Shown: one piece after another, positions 42,894 to 51,052 of the stretch
Layout of the letters: each line of letters opens with the position of its first letter
Numbering within the stretch: position 1 is the first letter of the stretch
Assembly: GCF_023227875.1 (NCBI RefSeq)
Contig: NZ_JALOCH010000006.1
Coordinates: 1 to 64,000, forward strand
Length of the DNA stretch: 64,000 nt
Direction: 5' to 3'
Source: Methanoregula sp.
Lineage (GTDB): Archaea; Halobacteriota; Methanomicrobia; Methanomicrobiales; Methanospirillaceae
Position numbers and translations under genes: made by a program
The notes under the pieces: model-generated
What the model saw: only the letters and a program-made list of their open reading frames with translations
Told to the model about the DNA's origin: nothing
The model's database searches: none

Positions 42894-42951
42894 TTCGACT
42901 CCCCCAAGAGCGTCAAACCTCCGGAAAATCTCCGGAAAATTTTCAGTACCG
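42894..42951. repeat. Imperfect direct repeat, copy 2 (partner at 41698)
   Basis: It matches copy 1 over TCGACTCCC, AGAGCGTC and ATTTTCAG with short gaps. Together the copies bracket about 1.2 kb of DNA holding one unknown gene and the hairpin patch. Confidence 0.45.
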
Positions 42952-43093
42952 ATTGATCCGGATTTTTTCACGATCCTAATCACAACAATTTTTTTGAATT
43001 GTGAAATCTGTAAAGGAACATTTCTGATATCCGGATCAGATCATCAATCTTCATCGTCCGGCAACGTGAGAAGTACATCAAAGGAGTCCTCTC

Positions 43094-43498
43094 ATGTCCC
43101 TCCCTCTCACCTCAACCTGGCGCCGCCGGCTCATTGGCGCATTCCTGACCTGGCTCATCCCGTTTGTTGTTGCCATCCCGTTCTATGGCCCCAGCGGACT
43201 GCTGATCGACCAACAGCTCTTCAAGTCTCTGATGATCGTTGTCGGATCGATCACGGCAGCGATCCTGATTATCTGGTGTTTCCGGACCATTGAGCGGGAT
43301 TTCACCCGCGAGGCTGTCATGACCGGAATTGTCTGGCTGCTTGCCAACTGGATCCTTGATCTGATCGTGCTTGTCGGCCTGCTGGGGATGACGATGCCGG
43401 ATTATGCAACGCAGATAGGGCTGCGATACCTCGTGATCCCGGCGATGGTGATTGCAGCCGGGGTTGTGGCGGATGAAACAGTGAAAAAAGAGAGTTAA
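43094..43498 (+). CDS. Four-helix membrane protein, unknown
   Basis: The protein is 134 residues with four membrane helices (LIGAFLTWLIPFVVAIPFYG, LMIVVGSITAAILIIWCF, GIVWLLANWILDLIVLVGLL, YLVIPAMVIAAGVVAD). AAGGAG lies eight bases before the ATG. Loops are short and there are no clear catalytic residues. It is convergent with the PsiE gene. No family was recognised. Confidence 0.75.
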   Translation: MSLPLTSTWRRRLIGAFLTWLIPFVVAIPFYGPSGLLIDQQLFKSLMIVVGSITAAILIIWCFRTIERDFTREAVMTGIVWLLANWILDLIVLVGLLGMTMPDYATQIGLRYLVIPAMVIAAGVVADETVKKES

Positions 43499-43542
43499 AC
43501 CACCGGAAAAATTTTCGGAAATAATCAAAAAACCAGGAGGGG

Positions 43543-44040
43543 TCAGGGTGCCCCTTCAGATCCTCTTCTCCAGTACCCGTCAAAGCTCTTCCTCATCTCC
43601 CTTAAGACCGATCCTTTCATCTCGCCCTCAGACTCGGTCTTCCGGACCGCCCCGAAGTGCAGGAGGAGGAGGAGCGCAATGAAGAGGATTGATACCGCGA
43701 TGATGGTCCACGGGTTGATCTCAAGGACACCTATCAGGATGATTTCCCTGAGCACGGATACTACCCCGACCTCGATCATGATATCCACGGCAATCCGGTG
43801 CTCCCTCAGGTAGATGATGAGGAGCCGGTAGATCTCGACAAGTACGAGGGCATAGATAAGTTCCGCTGCAATCACTCTGAATTCAATGGGCTGCCAGAGA
43901 GAGAAGATGAGGCTTGCGATCACCTTCAGCATCAGGATGAAGAGCACAACGCATATTCCGATGACAATAACGTCCTGGATATTTTCCAGTAATCGCCGGA
44001 AAATATCATGGATCTTGGTGTATAATACTTCCACGGCCAT
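43543..44040 (-). CDS. PsiE-family phosphate-starvation membrane protein
   Basis: The protein is 165 residues with four membrane helices in the PsiE layout (VIVIGICVVLFILMLKVIAS, LIYALVLVEIYRLLIIYL, VGVVSVLREIILIGVLEI, IIAVSILFIALLLLLHF). The REHRIAVDIMIEVGVVSVLR block is typical. The family is induced by phosphate lack in E. coli, but its action is unknown. It is followed downstream by a basic tail (RKSFDGYWRRG). Confidence 0.87.
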   Translation of the reverse strand: MAVEVLYTKIHDIFRRLLENIQDVIVIGICVVLFILMLKVIASLIFSLWQPIEFRVIAAELIYALVLVEIYRLLIIYLREHRIAVDIMIEVGVVSVLREIILIGVLEINPWTIIAVSILFIALLLLLHFGAVRKTESEGEMKGSVLREMRKSFDGYWRRGSEGAP

Positions 44041-44147
44041 AGTACTTTTTTAGGTTTTTAAAAAAAAATATAAAAATTTTTTCTCAAGGGAAAAGACCCT
44101 TCAGTTGAGAGGGTATGGATATAAAAAAGGATACTAATAGTCGGATT

Positions 44148-45227
44148 TCAGGTGATCTCAATCTCCCCGAGCCACGCCCCCGACTCCTTGACAACCTCAC
44201 CCACAACCTGAGCTCCCTTCACCATCTTCAACACGCACGCCACGCTCTTCTCCGGTACAACGTATGCATAGCCCATGCCCATGTTGAACGTCCGGTACAT
44301 CTCCTCGTCCGAGATGTCGCCGGCCTTCTGCATCCAGGAGAAGATCTCGGGAGGCTTGATCGGGTTGTCGAACACGAACCCGTACTTGGAGAGGCGCTTG
44401 AAGTTCAGGAGGCCGCCACCGGTCACGTGACACATGCCGTGCACCGTGCACTTCGCCGTCACCTTCAGGACTTCGCTGTAGATCCGGGTCGGGGTGAGGA
44501 GCTCCTGCCCAAGGGTCTTTTTGTTCTTCAGCTTCGTATCGTAGTCCGCGTACTTCTCGACAACGCGGCGGGCAAGCGAGAGGCCGTTGCTGTGGACACC
44601 GGTGGACGGGACGCCCACGATCCTGTTGCCGGGCTTGATCTTCTCACCCGTGATGATCTTCTTCTTCTCCTGGACGCCAAGGCAGGCGCCCGCGAGGTCA
44701 AGGCCGTGGACCAGACCGCGGAGGGAGGCGGTCTCGCCGCCGACGATATCGATGTTCGCCTGCTTCGCACCCTCGTTCAAACCCTTGCCGATCTGGGCCA
44801 TCTTCTCCATCGAGAGCTTGTCGGTCGCGATGTAGTCGACAAACGATACGGGCTCCATGTTCATGACGTAAAGGTCATTCACGTTCATTGCGATGCAGTC
44901 AATCCCGACCGTGCTCCAGTCCTCCTGCTGGTCGGCAACGAGCATCTTGGTGCCCACGCCGTCCGTGGTCAGGGCGAGGGCGAGCGGGCCGAAGTCGATG
45001 AGGCCGGCGAAGTGGCCGACAGCGCCCATCATCGCGTACCTGCCCTTGCGCCGGTGCTTCAGGTTTTTGATCAGCGCCTTGATCGCTGTTGCCTCAAGGT
45101 CGATGTCCACGCCGGCCTGGGCATAGGCACTCTTCGCTGCCGGTTTCTTGACCGGCGTTTTCTTTGCTGCGGGCTTCTTTATGGCCATCTTTTTTGTTGC
45201 AGGTTTCTTTGCCATTGTCTTACTCAT
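44148..45227 (-). CDS. purM: Phosphoribosylformylglycinamidine cyclo-ligase (AIR synthase) with basic N-terminal tail
   Basis: PurM closes FGAM to AIR in purine synthesis using ATP. The protein is 359 residues from the ATG at 45227 (GGAGGAG seven bases upstream); the enzyme core begins at about SAYAQAGVDIDLE. Motifs: LALTTDGVGTKMLVA, GGETASLRGLVHGLDLAG and VTGGGLLNF. The first ~33 residues are an unusual Lys/Ala/Pro tail with KKPA repeats, like a histone H1 tail; PurM enzymes usually lack it. It overlaps the aspartate kinase stop by eight bases. Confidence 0.94.
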   Translation of the reverse strand: MSKTMAKKPATKKMAIKKPAAKKTPVKKPAAKSAYAQAGVDIDLEATAIKALIKNLKHRRKGRYAMMGAVGHFAGLIDFGPLALALTTDGVGTKMLVADQQEDWSTVGIDCIAMNVNDLYVMNMEPVSFVDYIATDKLSMEKMAQIGKGLNEGAKQANIDIVGGETASLRGLVHGLDLAGACLGVQEKKKIITGEKIKPGNRIVGVPSTGVHSNGLSLARRVVEKYADYDTKLKNKKTLGQELLTPTRIYSEVLKVTAKCTVHGMCHVTGGGLLNFKRLSKYGFVFDNPIKPPEIFSWMQKAGDISDEEMYRTFNMGMGYAYVVPEKSVACVLKMVKGAQVVGEVVKESGAWLGEIEIT

Positions 45228-46620
45228 CGCTCTCCTCCGAAAGATGGAACTCGTCGTGGAGCACCCGGACCGCACGCGGGCCGTCGTTCTGGCTCACGAC
45301 AAACGAGATATTCGCTTCGCTCGATCCCTGCGAGATCATCATCACGTTCACGCCCGCCTTGCCAAGCGCCGTGAAGATCCGCCCGCCGGTGCCGGGCGCC
45401 CCGGCCATGCCGGCCCCGACCACCGCGACCGCACAGACATCGTGGTTGTGGGAGACCTGCCGGACAACGCCCTGCTTCGTCAGCTCGCCAAGGGCCTTCA
45501 CCGCAGCGGAGACATGCGTCTCGTCCACGATCAGCGAAATGTTCGCCTCGCTCGAACCCTGCGAGATCATCATCACGTTCACTTCGTGATCGGCGAGGAT
45601 CGTGAAGATCGCCTTTGCAACACCGGGCCTCCCGATCATCTGGGCGCCGCAGATGTTGATGGCCGCAACCTTGTCGATGTAGGTGAGTGCTTTCACGACA
45701 CGGTGGTCCCGCTTACCGTCCCTTACAATCACCGTGCCCGGGTGACCGGGGTTGAAGGTGTTCTTCACCCGGACCAGGATACCTTTCCTCATGGCCGGCT
45801 CGATCGAACGGGGGTGCATCACCTTCGCACCAAAATACGAGAGCTCCATCACTTCAATATAGGACAGCGAGGTCATCACGCGGGCATCGTTGATCACCCG
45901 GGGGTCACAGGTCATGATCCCGTCCACGTCGGTCCATGTCCAGATCTCGTCTGCATCGATACCCGCACCGACAATGGAGGCAGAATAATCCGAACCGCTC
46001 CGGCCGAGGGTGGTGAGGACCCCCTCGCGGGTGCAGCCCATGAACCCCATGATCACCGGTATCTCTTTCCCGAGGAGGGGGCCGATCCGGCGCTTGATCC
46101 GCTCGTCACTGTCCGGGAGGGACATGGACTCGCCGTGCTGGGCGGTAGTGAGGATACCGGCCTCGCAGCCATCCATCACGGTCGAGGCAATGCCCCGCTG
46201 CCGTATGGCAGCAGAGAGGATCGGGGCGAGCAGCCGTTCGCCAAATGAGATGATGTAGTCTTTCGAGCGGGGAGTGAGTTCCCGCAGGTTATAGATCGCA
46301 AAGAGGATGTTCTGGAGCCGGATCAGGTGCTCTTCCATATCCGCCCCGACTTCCGCAACGTAGTCGGGTGCCGCTCCTTCGAGCGTCGTGATATGGCGTT
46401 TGCTTAAGGCCCGGATCAGGGGTACAATGGCAGTATCGTCCTTTGCGGTGGGAAGAGCCGTTGCAACCGCGATGAGCTGGTCGGTCACGCCACGCTGTGC
46501 CGATACGACAACGGCAAGTTCGTCTCCTGCTTTGTGGTGTTTCTCGAGGATGTCGACAACACGCTGGATACACTGGGCATCGGCAACGGATGTCCCACCG
46601 AATTTCATCAGAAATCTCAT
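45220..46620 (-). CDS. Aspartate kinase
   Basis: It phosphorylates aspartate, the first step to lysine, threonine and methionine. About 466 residues from the ATG at 46620, with GAGAGGA just upstream; a GTG at 46632 is in frame. Kinase motifs: MKFGGTSVADAQ at the N-terminus, GRSGSDYSASIVG and VDGIMTCDPR. Two C-terminal ACT domains, each with VNVMMISQGSSEANI, point to feedback control by an amino acid. It is upstream of purM on the minus strand and divergent from tfrA. Confidence 0.94.
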   Translation of the reverse strand: MRFLMKFGGTSVADAQCIQRVVDILEKHHKAGDELAVVVSAQRGVTDQLIAVATALPTAKDDTAIVPLIRALSKRHITTLEGAAPDYVAEVGADMEEHLIRLQNILFAIYNLRELTPRSKDYIISFGERLLAPILSAAIRQRGIASTVMDGCEAGILTTAQHGESMSLPDSDERIKRRIGPLLGKEIPVIMGFMGCTREGVLTTLGRSGSDYSASIVGAGIDADEIWTWTDVDGIMTCDPRVINDARVMTSLSYIEVMELSYFGAKVMHPRSIEPAMRKGILVRVKNTFNPGHPGTVIVRDGKRDHRVVKALTYIDKVAAINICGAQMIGRPGVAKAIFTILADHEVNVMMISQGSSEANISLIVDETHVSAAVKALGELTKQGVVRQVSHNHDVCAVAVVGAGMAGAPGTGGRIFTALGKAGVNVMMISQGSSEANISFVVSQNDGPRAVRVLHDEFHLSEESDE

Positions 46621-46682
46621 TCTTCCTCTCACTCTGGACGTGCCATTTATTTATGTAACTATACGATCCACAAAATAATAAG

Positions 46683-48311
46683 ATGCTTGCAGATGAGGTT
46701 GTGGACTGTCACGTACTGGTGATCGGGAGCGGCGGTGCGGGCGTCCGTGCTGCCATTGAGGCGTCGCAGTACGGCGACACGGTCCTCATCTCCAAGACCA
46801 TCGTGGGGAAAGGCGGGTGCACCACGATGGCAGAAGGCGGGTTCAATGCGGTGCTCCGCGAACAGGACTCGTGCGGGATCCATTACGAGGACACGCTGAA
46901 AGGCGGAGCATACCTCAACGATCCGGAACTCGTGAACATCCTGACAAAAGAGGCTCCCCTGAGGATGGGGGACCTCGTGAAGTGGGGGGCCGTGTTCGAT
47001 TTCACCGATGCGGACGAAATTGCCCAGCGGCCGTTTGGGGGCCAGCGGTTTCCCCGGACCTGTTACGCGGGCGACCGGACCGGCCACGAGATGATGATGA
47101 CGCTCGTGGACCGGCTCGCTGCAACGGATGTCACAACACTTCAGGAATATACCGTCATTGATCTGCTGAGGGACGGGGACACGGTCACCGGGGCAATCGC
47201 GCTGGACGAGAAGGGCACCATTGTCCTCATGAAAGCGGACAGCACGGTCCTTGCAACGGGAGGGGGTACGAAGGTCTACGACATCTCCACCAACTCGTCG
47301 AGCGGTACCGGTGACGGGTATGCGATGGGATACCGGGCCGGCGCCGAACTGATCGACATGGAGATGGTCCAGTTCCACCCGACCGGCGCGGTCTTCCCGT
47401 ACGATGCCCGGGGCCGGCTCGTGACCGAGGCGGTCCGGGGCGAGGGGGGCGTTCTTAAAAACTCACAGGGCGAGCGGTTCATGAAAACGTACGACCCCGC
47501 CCGTATGGAACTTTCCACCCGCGACGTGGTGGCACGGGCCATCGCCACCGAGATCCTCAAGGGGAGGGGGACACAAAACGGGGGAGTACACCTCGATGTC
47601 ACCCACCTGCCCCGCGAACAGATCGAGAGCCGGTTGCCGGTGATGCTCGAACAGTTCTTAAAATTCGGTGTGGACATCCGTACGGCCCCGATGGAAGTGG
47701 CACCGACAGCCCACCACATCATGGGCGGCCTCCGGATCACACCCGAATGCCGGACCACCCTGCCCGGGCTCTTTGCCTGCGGCGAAGTCTCCGGCGGTGT
47801 GCATGGCGCCAACCGGCTCGGGGGCAATGCCCTTGCCGAGACGCAGGTCTTCGGGAAACGCGCCGGGGAGGCGGCAGGAAAGGCCGGGAAGCGGCAGAAG
47901 ACAGCAGACGAGCGGCAGGTCGATACGTGGCAGAAGCGGCTTGACGGGTTCCTCACCGGGAGCATGAACCCGGCGCAGGTAAGGAAGAAACTCCAGCTCG
48001 CCATGTGGCAGGGTGCCGGCATCTTCCGGAACGCGGGTGCTCTTGAGGAGACACTCCAGACGATCAGGCAGCTCCAGACCGTGAACCTGAAGGCCGCCTC
48101 GGCACGGAACCTTGCGGAATGCTGCATTGTCCAGAACATGTGCCTGACCGCTTCGCTCATCTGCCGGTCTGCCCTGCTCCGCACGGAGTCACGCGGGGCG
48201 CATGTCCGCACGGATATCACCGCGACCCACGATGCAGAGTACTCGCCCTTCGGCCACACGTTCGTCTCCAACGCCCGAGAAGGGATCGAGACACGGGAGG
48301 TGAAGGCATGA
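46683..48311 (+). CDS. tfrA: Thiol:fumarate reductase subunit A (flavoprotein)
   Basis: The protein is 542 residues. TfrA carries FAD and reduces fumarate to succinate with electrons from coenzymes M and B through TfrB. FAD-binding VLVIGSGGAGVRAAIEAS, the flavin-His region GGCTTMAEGGFNAVL, substrate-site HPTGAVFP and the Arg of LSTRDVVARAI, and the end GGVHGANRLGGNALAE are visible. TATA-like DNA (TTATTTATG, about 46648) lies 30 bases before the ATG, so a leaderless mRNA is likely. It overlaps tfrB by four bases. Confidence 0.94.
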   Translation: MLADEVVDCHVLVIGSGGAGVRAAIEASQYGDTVLISKTIVGKGGCTTMAEGGFNAVLREQDSCGIHYEDTLKGGAYLNDPELVNILTKEAPLRMGDLVKWGAVFDFTDADEIAQRPFGGQRFPRTCYAGDRTGHEMMMTLVDRLAATDVTTLQEYTVIDLLRDGDTVTGAIALDEKGTIVLMKADSTVLATGGGTKVYDISTNSSSGTGDGYAMGYRAGAELIDMEMVQFHPTGAVFPYDARGRLVTEAVRGEGGVLKNSQGERFMKTYDPARMELSTRDVVARAIATEILKGRGTQNGGVHLDVTHLPREQIESRLPVMLEQFLKFGVDIRTAPMEVAPTAHHIMGGLRITPECRTTLPGLFACGEVSGGVHGANRLGGNALAETQVFGKRAGEAAGKAGKRQKTADERQVDTWQKRLDGFLTGSMNPAQVRKKLQLAMWQGAGIFRNAGALEETLQTIRQLQTVNLKAASARNLAECCIVQNMCLTASLICRSALLRTESRGAHVRTDITATHDAEYSPFGHTFVSNAREGIETREVKA

Positions 48312-49771
48312 AGGAGCTGACGGTCACGGTCCGGCGGTTCGACCCGGACGTGGACAAGGAACCCCGGTTCGTGACCTACACCGTCAGGGTCAGCGAGGGC
48401 GCCCGCGTCCTCAACGTGCTGCACGCGATCCACGACAGCATCGACCCCACCCTCTCGTACCGCTATTCCTGCGCCTCGGGCCAGTGCGGATCGTGCGCTG
48501 TCCGCGTGAATGGCGAGCCGGTGCTTGCCTGCATGGAGGAGGCAAAGGACCGGATCACGATCGAGCCCCTGAACCTCGCAGTGAAGAAAGACCTCATCAC
48601 CGATCTCGTGCCACGGCTCGACCAGATCGCATCCCTCCTGCCAAAGACGGAAGTCGTGCTCCCGAAGAAGGCGGACATAGACGCAATAAAACCGCTCAAG
48701 GACTGCATCGAGTGCCTCTGCTGTGTCTCTGCCTGCCCTGCGGTGGACGTGACAAAATTCCTCGGCCCGACCGCGATGCGGCAGGAGATGCGGCTCGCCC
48801 TTGATCCCCGCGACAGTGGCGACCGGATCTTGGACGCCGTCCGGGACGGCCTCTTCACCTGCACCACCTGCCAGGCCTGCTGGAAGGTCTGCCCCAAGAA
48901 GATCGAGACCCCGGCAAAAGCGATCGAGAAACTCCGGGCACACGCAAACCGGCGCGGCTTCACGCTGCCCCGGCACAAGGAGGTTGCGGCAATGGTCAAG
49001 GAGACCGGCCGGAGTATTCCCCGCACTTCCGAATCGTTCCTTGAAAAGGTGGGCGACGTCATCGAACCCGATGGGCCGGTCAAGGCAACGGTCGGCTTAT
49101 TCATCGGCTGCGTCTACAACCTCCGTCAGCAGCAGTCTGCGCTCGATGCAATGGAAGTCCTCAAACGCAACGGGATCCGGGTCATCATCCCGAAGGAACA
49201 GGTCTGCTGCGGCTCGCCACTTATCCGGACCGGGCAGCTCGCATACGTGGATGAACTCAAACAGCGCAACATCGAGACCTTCACTTCAAGGGGCATCGAC
49301 ACTGTCCTGACCATGTGCGCCGGTTGCGGCACCACGCTGAAGCACGATTACCAGACGCCATTCACCGTGATTGACATCAACGAGCTCCTCACACAGTACG
49401 GCATCGAGGCGCCCGCGAAACTCCCGATCAAGGCAACATACCATGACCCCTGCCATCTCATGCGGGGGCAGGATATCCATGACCAGCCCCGCGAACTGAT
49501 CCGGCAGGTTGTCGATCTCGTGGAGATGCCGTCCATCTGCTGCGGTTCTGGTGGCGGTGTCCGGGCCGGCAACCCGGACGAGGCCGCAGCACTCGGGAAG
49601 CGGCGGGGCGAGGAGATAAAAAAGACCGGTGCGGAGATCGTCATCACCTCCTGCCCGTTCTGCGAGTTCCACATTGCCGGGCACACCGACAAGCCGGTGA
49701 AAAATATCGCAACAGTGCTGCTGGAAGGGTACCGGGAAAAAGACCGGAAGACTGCAGCGGGGAAGGATTGA
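48308..49771 (+). CDS. tfrB: Thiol:fumarate reductase subunit B (iron-sulfur/CCG protein)
   Basis: The protein is 487 residues. The N-terminus is a fumarate-reductase iron-sulfur unit (2Fe-2S Cys in CASGQCGSC; 4Fe-4S CIECLCCVSACPAV and CTTCQACWKVCPKK). The C-terminal half holds two CCG domains as in HdrB (CCGSPLIRTG with CAGCG; CHLMRG, CCGSGGGVR with CPFC), where CoM-SH and CoB-SH are oxidised to the heterodisulfide. It starts within the end of tfrA (ATGA). In methanogens the pair works in the incomplete reductive TCA cycle. Confidence 0.95.
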   Translation: MKELTVTVRRFDPDVDKEPRFVTYTVRVSEGARVLNVLHAIHDSIDPTLSYRYSCASGQCGSCAVRVNGEPVLACMEEAKDRITIEPLNLAVKKDLITDLVPRLDQIASLLPKTEVVLPKKADIDAIKPLKDCIECLCCVSACPAVDVTKFLGPTAMRQEMRLALDPRDSGDRILDAVRDGLFTCTTCQACWKVCPKKIETPAKAIEKLRAHANRRGFTLPRHKEVAAMVKETGRSIPRTSESFLEKVGDVIEPDGPVKATVGLFIGCVYNLRQQQSALDAMEVLKRNGIRVIIPKEQVCCGSPLIRTGQLAYVDELKQRNIETFTSRGIDTVLTMCAGCGTTLKHDYQTPFTVIDINELLTQYGIEAPAKLPIKATYHDPCHLMRGQDIHDQPRELIRQVVDLVEMPSICCGSGGGVRAGNPDEAAALGKRRGEEIKKTGAEIVITSCPFCEFHIAGHTDKPVKNIATVLLEGYREKDRKTAAGKD

Positions 49772-49789
49772 GGTCCGGCACCCCGTTCC

Positions 49790-50938
49790 TTACTGTTTCA
49801 CCAGGTACTCGTAGGCCTCGAGCGCCGCTTTTGCACCGTCGCCGGCAGCGATGATGATCTGTTTGCTCCTGACATTCGTCACATCGCCGGCAGCAAAGAT
49901 ACCGGGCACGCTCGTCCTGCCATCGCAGTCAACAATGATCTCTTTCTTTTCGTTCAGGGCAACGAGCCCATCGACCATGTCCGAGTTTGGGAGCCAGCCG
50001 ATCTCAAGGAAGACGCCATCAAGATCCATCACCTGTTCCCTGCCCGACTCATCCTTAATCGTGATCCCGCTCAGGAACTTGTCGCCATGAAGTGACGAGA
50101 TCTGCGTGTTTTTATAGAGTGTGATATTCTTGATCTCGTCCAGTTTCCCGACATAGACCGGGTCGGCCTTAACCGTGCTCCGGACGATCAGGCTTACGGA
50201 GGCAGCGATCCGGCTCATCTCGATCGCGGTCTGGAGCGCCGAATTGCCCCCGCCGACCACCGCGACACGCTTCCCCTTGAAGAGCGGCCCGTCACAGGTA
50301 GAACAGATCGAGAGCCCGCGGCCTAGATACTGTTCCTCGTTTGCCACACCCAGTTTCCGGGGGCGGTTTCCCTGCGTGAGGATCAGCGCCCGTGCCCGGA
50401 TCGTGGTCCCCGAGGCCGTGGTTACCACGAAGATCCCCTCCTCACGGGCGACAGACACGACCCGGTCCAGCTCCAGCCGGATATTCAGTGTCCTGACCTG
50501 CTCCTCGAACTTCTTCATCAGGTCTTCGCCCGTGATCATCCGGTAGCCCATGTAGTTCTCGATCGCCCACGATTCCAGTGCCAGCCCTCCGATATTCTCG
50601 CTGATGATGATGGTGTTGAGCATCTTCCGGGCACAGTAGACTCCCGCGGTCAGCCCTGCCGGGCCGGCACCGACAATCAGGACGGAATAAATGTCCGTGG
50701 TCCTCACCTCCCCGAAGAGCTCGTTCAGCCGCTGCGAGTCAAACCCGACGATCACTTCATCGTCTACCGTGATGACCGGGACCCCGCGCTGGCCGGAGAG
50801 CTCGACCATCTTCCGTGCAGCCGTTTCATCCTCACCGACATCGATACTGTCGTACGGGACGGCATATTTGTCGAGAAATGCCTTGGCCATCCTGCAGTAC
50901 GGGCAGTTTTTTGTCGAATAAACGGTGACTCTGGTCAT
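49790..50938 (-). CDS. Glutaredoxin-thioredoxin reductase fusion
   Basis: The protein is 382 residues from the ATG at 50938. Residues 1-80 are a glutaredoxin (MTRVTVYSTKNCPYCRMAKA, GVPVITVDDEVIVGF). Residues ~85-382 are a TrxR-type flavoprotein: FAD site SVLIVGAGPAGLTAG, redox Cys pair ICSTCDGPLF, second nucleotide site VAVVGGGNSALQTA and the end GIFAAGDVTNV. It probably moves electrons from NADPH or reduced F420 to disulfides, with the attached Grx as built-in partner. It is convergent with tfrB, 18 bases apart. Electron donor not determined. Confidence 0.92.
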   Translation of the reverse strand: MTRVTVYSTKNCPYCRMAKAFLDKYAVPYDSIDVGEDETAARKMVELSGQRGVPVITVDDEVIVGFDSQRLNELFGEVRTTDIYSVLIVGAGPAGLTAGVYCARKMLNTIIISENIGGLALESWAIENYMGYRMITGEDLMKKFEEQVRTLNIRLELDRVVSVAREEGIFVVTTASGTTIRARALILTQGNRPRKLGVANEEQYLGRGLSICSTCDGPLFKGKRVAVVGGGNSALQTAIEMSRIAASVSLIVRSTVKADPVYVGKLDEIKNITLYKNTQISSLHGDKFLSGITIKDESGREQVMDLDGVFLEIGWLPNSDMVDGLVALNEKKEIIVDCDGRTSVPGIFAAGDVTNVRSKQIIIAAGDGAKAALEAYEYLVKQ

Positions 50939-51052
50939 TATCCCGTAGAAGGCTCTTGAAAAATATAAACATAGTGACGGGGGCACCAGAATGGCTGCCG
51001 ATCCCATCGCAATGTTCTTTTTGGACGAGTTCAAATACACCATTGACAAGCC

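Larger units (their letters stand above)
42379..43080. other. Gene-free, hairpin-rich intergenic patch
   Basis: About 700 bases with no convincing gene. It holds a tandem 15-base repeat (AAAATGAAGGACTAA at 42488 and 42509), a 9-bp hairpin CATTTTTAC / GTAAAAATG with loop GTC (42539-42559), the three-hairpin element at 42804-42873, and the second direct repeat copy at 42894. Short frames in it lack ribosome sites and family resemblance. Confidence 0.6.

Noticed and set aside
42885..42915. T-arm-like GTTCGAC as a tRNA fragment or attachment site
   Set aside because: Only a short GAG/CTC stem and loop are present, without an acceptor match. It is too little to call a tRNA remnant.
44115..46248. 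Plus-strand frames opposite purM and aspartate kinase
   Set aside because: His/Arg/Asp-rich translations typical of antisense frames; the minus-strand enzymes explain the DNA.
47276..48976. 566-codon open frame antisense to tfrAB
   Set aside because: Mirror of strong coding on the plus strand. It has no ribosome site and a composition unlike protein.
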